Assembly: GCA_018398765.1 (NCBI GenBank)
Contig: JAHBMJ010000733.1
Span: forward strand, 12,501 to 41,065
Direction of reading: 5' to 3'
DNA: 28,565 bases
From: Chromera velia
Lineage: Eukaryota; Sar; Chromeraceae
The position numbers and the translations under genes are program-made. The notes under the pieces were generated by a model. It did no database searches. It saw only the letters and a program-made list of their open reading frames with translations, and had not been told where the DNA came from. Of this stretch, positions 24,697 through 28,565 are shown one piece after another. Position 1 is the stretch's first letter. Every line of letters starts with the position of its first letter.

Positions 24697-25757
24697 ATGT
24701 TGTTTCGTCCTCTGTTGCTTTGTCTTCTTTTCCTCTTCCGTCAATGTCACGGAGAGAGGAGAAGTGTGATCACTGTCTTCGTCAACGATGACGAAGACGA
24801 GGGATCGGGCAGGCGCCGTCTGTTTGGAGAGGACGACATGGCGCCCAAGCGGCGTCTTTTGTTCGATAGACTGAAGGATCATTTGAAAGAGAGAAAGGTC
24901 AGAGACTCTATCTTGAAAACGACTTACCTTCCCAACCTGGACATGGAAATTGTGGAGATTGAAGACGAGGAAGTGGAAGAAGAGGATGACGAAGAGGAAG
25001 TACAGGAGGAGAGCACAAAGAGGAAGAGACCCAAGCGACGGTACAGAATCTTTGACCGTCTACGGGAACTCCTCAACGACGATGATGAAATTGACGATGT
25101 CTTTCCAGATGAGAAGGTCACATTCGCAGGTGTCGGTCCCGAATCGGCAGATTCTGCATATGACGAAACCGAAGAGACCCCCCGACGTCTCCAGACGTCC
25201 AGTTCTGCCCGAAGAAACGATCCGGAATTCTCCCGACAGTGGTTCTTGAACGACCAAACGAAGAGAGCCTCCGGGGGGGAGTTCTTCGACGTTGAAGCCA
25301 TCAGTGCGTGGCAGATTTACAAGCCCAAGCAGAACGTTGTGGTGGCTGTGATTGACTCCGGTCTGGACGTCAACCACCCGGACATGCGGTCGAATCTGTG
25401 GAGGAACACGAGGGAGATTGAGGGCAACGGGAGGGACGACGACGGGAATGGGTACGTTGACGATGTGTACGGGTATGACTTCACACAGGATTCCGGGGCC
25501 ATGAAGGACGGCAGGGGACACGGGACACACGTGGCAGGCACAATTGCAGGTCGGTTCGAGGGGGGAGGGGGAGAAGAGGATGAGAGAAGAAAGGAGGGAT
25601 ACCTCCCCTGCTTGAAAATATGCTTGAGAAGAGGTCGTCGGCAGTCCTTACGTTGATCCTTTCTCGTCTGCCTACACACATTCTCTTCTCCCTGTCTTTC
25701 TGTCTGGCGATTCACCTGCCGTCCCTTCTTTACGTCTGTACCCACCCGCCTTTTTGG

Positions 25758-25792
<35 letters not shown>

Positions 25793-28565
25793 TTTTTCTT
25801 TACGTCTGTGCCCACCCGCCTTTTTGGCTGTGTTGCGTGTTGCGCCCTCCTACATGCATCACTTTCTTTCATACTCCTCTCTCTGTTCTCCTTCTGCCTC
25901 TGTTCTCCGCAGCTGTGCCGAACAACGGGCAGGGAGTCAGCGGAGTGTGTCCGAACTGCAAGATTATGGCTTTGCGTTTCCTTGACGACAAGGGAGAGGG
26001 GACCTGGTCGGGGGCCATCAAATCTCTCGAGTACGCAATTGCAATGAACGTCCAGGTGGGCGGGTGTGGGTGTTCATGGGTGGGGGGGGGATCAGCGGAG
26101 GAAGGGAGGAAGTGGAGGAGGGAAGGCCACATTTATTCGTGTTTGCGCCTTGCGACTCTCTTATTTCATTCCCTCTCGTGTGTGAAGACTGTGTGAAGAA
26201 AAAGTTCAGAGCGTGCGTATGGCACAGACAACGTCCAAAGCAGCTGTTACCGGCCCTTCGTCATCCGCTGCGGCCGGCATGAAAGTCATGCAAGCGTATG
26301 TATGTGTTGCACGTGTTGCAGGTATCCTGCAACTCGTACGGTTCTTACTCCCCGAACACAGCCCTGATCACTGCAGTCGAGAGAGCCTCCAGAAAGGGTA
26401 TGCTCTTCGTCGCAGCTGCAGGCAACGACGGGAGAGACAACGATCTGATGCCCAAAATGCCCGGAGGGTTGGATCTCCCCAACGTCCTCGCAGTGGCTGC
26501 CATCGACAGGAACGGGTTCATGGCACACTTCTCCAACTACGGGAGGAAGCTGACGGCTGTGGCGGCGCCAGGAGTGGACATCTACGCACCCAGACCCAGC
26601 AACCAGTATGGGTCGGACTCGGGAACCTCTATGGCGGCGCCCGTCGTCGCAGGTGCGTGCGTCAATCAGGCTCTGTCTGTATCTCTCTGCACAAAATTCG
26701 TTCGGTTGCGCAGGCTCGTGATCGTCGTATCCCTCTCAATGTTCGTTGTGCTTCTCTCTGTCTGCAGGCATTGCCGGCATGCTCCTGGGTATGGACCCTT
26801 CGTTGACGACGATTCAGGTGAAGGACATCATCGTGCAGTCAGCCATCCCTCAGAGCAACCTGAGAGTGAAGGCGAAGGGGACTGCATCGGCGTTCAGAGC
26901 TCTGCAGGTCTGTGAATTGGAGGGAGGGGTGGGTGGGAGCGTGTGGTTGGATTCTGTGGGAGGGAGGGAGGGAAGGAGGGAAGGAGGGAAGGAGGAAGGA
27001 GGGAAAGGAGGGAAGGAGGGAAGGAGGGAAGGAGGGAAGGAGGGAAGGAGGGAAGGAGGAAGGAGGGAAGGAGGGAAGGAGGGAAGGGGGGAAGGAGGGA
27101 AGGAGGGAAGGAGGGAAGGAGGGAAGGAGGGAAGGAGGGAAGGAGGGAAGGAGGGAAGGAGGGAAGGAGGGAAGGAGGGAAGGAGGGAAGGAGGGAAGGG
27201 GGGGGGGAAGGAGGGAAGGAGGGAAGGAGGAGGGAGGGAGAAATGGAGAGCAAACTTTTGAGGGCGCAGGGTGGTAATCAGTGTCGAGAAGAAAGAAACG
27301 CATTGAGCCCTCTTACGCCCAGCTAGGGATCCCTCGAGGTCTTTTTTACCTCCCATGTCCTCCCTTCCGATAATTGTCTTTGACCGATTGATTATCTGTC
27401 TGCCTCTCCCTCCCTCTGTGCAGATCGTTGCCAAGTCTCTGGGAGAGGACACAGGCACAAACATCGCACAGCCCGACGGCCGTCCCCCCGTCGTTGTTGT
27501 TCCCACCCTCCCCCCCGCACCTGAGGAGGGCACATGTCTGTACAAAGACCCCTGTAACTGGAACGCCAGGTGCACAGATGTGAATGGACAGCCTAAGTGC
27601 ACCTGCATGGAGGGGTACAGAGGGGACGGTATAGCGAGATGTCAAGACATTAACGAGTGCCTTGACAGATCGTCCTGCGGTGCCGAGTCCATCTGCACCA
27701 ACCTCGCCGGGTCCTTCAATTGCATTTGCAAGAGCGGTTTCACAGGAGATCCCTATCGGAAGTGTGAGATGTTCACGGAATGTCTCACCAATCCCTGCGG
27801 AGCCAACACTGTTTGCAAGGGCATCGGGTTTGTCGGAGTGCCAAAGTGTGAGTGTAGCGTGGGGTTTGAGGGCCAGGATCCTTTGCCGAGGGGGGCAGAC
27901 TGTCGGGACATCAACGAATGCAACGACGGATTCAACGGGGGGTGTGACCAGCAATGCACGAACACCGCGGGCTCCTTCTACTGTTCCTGCGACAGCGGCT
28001 GGTCTCTAGGGTCAGATGAGAAGACCTGTCTGGACATCAACGAGTGTGCCACGAACAATGGAGGGTGCCCCCAGTTGTGTGTGAACATGCCTGGCTCCTT
28101 CGAGTGTTCGTGTAACGCCGGGTTTGAATTCGTCAACGGCCGGTGTGTGGACATCAACGAGTGTGTGCGCTTCCAGCCGTGCGACCAGGACTGTCGGAAC
28201 TTTGACGGGGGGTATGAGTGCAGTTGCAGGAGCGGGTATGAGCTTTTGGACGATATGAAGACCTGTAGAGACATTGATGAGTGCAGGGAAGTCCCGGGAG
28301 GGGTGGGGGGAGGGTGTGAGCAACGGTGTCGGAACACTCCGGGCAGTTTTGAGTGCACATGCCAGTCTGGGTACACCTTGGAGAGGAACGAGAGGGACTG
28401 CCGAGACATCGACGAGTGCAGAGAGAGGAACAATGGCGGCTGTTCCCACATCTGCAACAACGCCGTGGGGACGTACTCGTGTGACTGTCCGACGGGGTGG
28501 AACATGGAGGGCGACAGGCAGACTTGTGAAGGTGAGCTGGGAGGAGGGGGGGGGGGGGGGGGGGG
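24697..28565 (+). CDS. Secreted subtilisin-like serine protease with EGF modules (3' end outside the window)
   Basis: Exons 24697-25549, 25913-26055, 26322-26652, 26768-26907 and 27424-28531; a GTGAGC donor follows at 28532, so the gene continues. At least 858 residues. Residues 1-19 are a signal peptide (MLFRPLLLCLLFLFRQCHG). The pro-region to about 170 alternates acidic and basic blocks (EEVEEEDDEEE, KRKRPKRRYR). The S8 protease domain has Asp220 (AVIDSGLDVNHPDM), His275 (GRGHGTHVAG), the oxyanion Asn367 (AAAGNDG) and Ser435 (SGTSMAAPVVAG), so it is predicted active. After a Pro-rich linker (about 507-524) come eight Cys-rich EGF modules, mostly with the calcium-binding DINEC or DIDEC start. 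The last exon ends in phase 1, the usual phase for EGF module introns, so more modules probably follow. Likely secreted or at the cell surface, with EGF modules for protein contact. The final exon has no stop codon in the window. Confidence 0.93.
25726..25833 (+). repeat. Direct duplication around a GT tract in protease intron 1
   Basis: A 38-base segment (TTCTTTACGTCTGT through TTTTTGGCTGTGT) at 25726-25763 recurs at 25796-25833 with one substitution. A GT microsatellite lies between the copies. It is inside the intron 25550-25912. Confidence 0.9.
26957..27238 (+). repeat. GGAGGGAA homopurine repeat in protease intron 4
   Basis: About 280 bases of almost pure purine on the transcribed-sense strand, mainly GGAGGGAA units of 8 bases, with short G runs near 27198-27207. 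It lies within the intron 26908-27423. Long frames across it encode only Gly-Arg-Glu-Lys or Phe-Pro-Ser strings and are artefacts. Confidence 0.95.

Noticed and set aside
26746..27261. 171-codon plus-strand frame continuing protease exon 4 into Gly-Arg-Glu repeats
   Set aside because: The part after 26907 is the GGAGGGAA intron repeat. Splicing at GTCTGT to 27424 restores a normal protease end and EGF modules.
27346..28505. Long minus-strand frames opposite the EGF exon
   Set aside because: They are shadows of the EGF-coding plus strand, whose Cys/Gly/Asp codon pattern gives open reverse frames.

Overview
This is a eukaryotic nuclear window that is rich in introns. It carries three well-supported multi-exon genes, a fourth long gene of unknown function, one weaker small gene, and the last exon of a gene entering from the left. 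Introns and intergenic DNA are full of microsatellites, minisatellites and AT-rich islands. The enolase has the Glu-Trp-Gly-Trp-Ser insertion typical of plant and apicomplexan-type enolases. With the gene structure and roughly balanced base composition of the genic parts, this suggests an alveolate alga of the chromerid type (for example Chromera velia). That placement is inference and cannot be proved from one window.

Layout from left to right. 1-441: end of an intron and a 3' exon of an unknown gene on the plus strand. 612-1890: AT-rich and pyrimidine-rich DNA without a convincing gene. 1891-3106: a tentative two-exon minus-strand gene with a Tudor/KOW-like segment, whose intron holds a 57-bp minisatellite. 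3107-6599: intergenic DNA with microsatellites. 6600-10714: six-exon plus-strand gene whose predicted 812-residue product joins three ubiquitin-like domains, a WWE domain and a PARP catalytic domain. 10715-12518: AT-rich intergenic DNA with a 208-bp hairpin element. 12519-16676: nine-exon minus-strand enolase gene, 476 residues with an N-terminal extension. 16677-19841: enolase upstream region, a ~50-copy 26-bp minisatellite and an AT-rich island. 19842-24148: three-exon minus-strand gene for an unrecognised 1221-residue protein. 24149-24696: short divergent intergenic region. 24697 to the end: plus-strand secreted subtilisin-like protease with at least eight EGF modules, cut by the window edge.

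The genes do not form a pathway; each stands alone, as is usual in a eukaryotic nuclear genome. All exon models were built by hand from reading frame, intron phase and conserved protein motifs. The internal check is that every junction in the four main genes keeps phase and that the splice sites follow one shared pattern: GT-N-N-G-T donors, often with C at +3, and TGCAG acceptors.

The most interesting object is the ubiquitin-like/WWE/PARP fusion, which puts ubiquitin folds, a poly-ADP-ribose reader and an ADP-ribosyl-transferase in one polypeptide.
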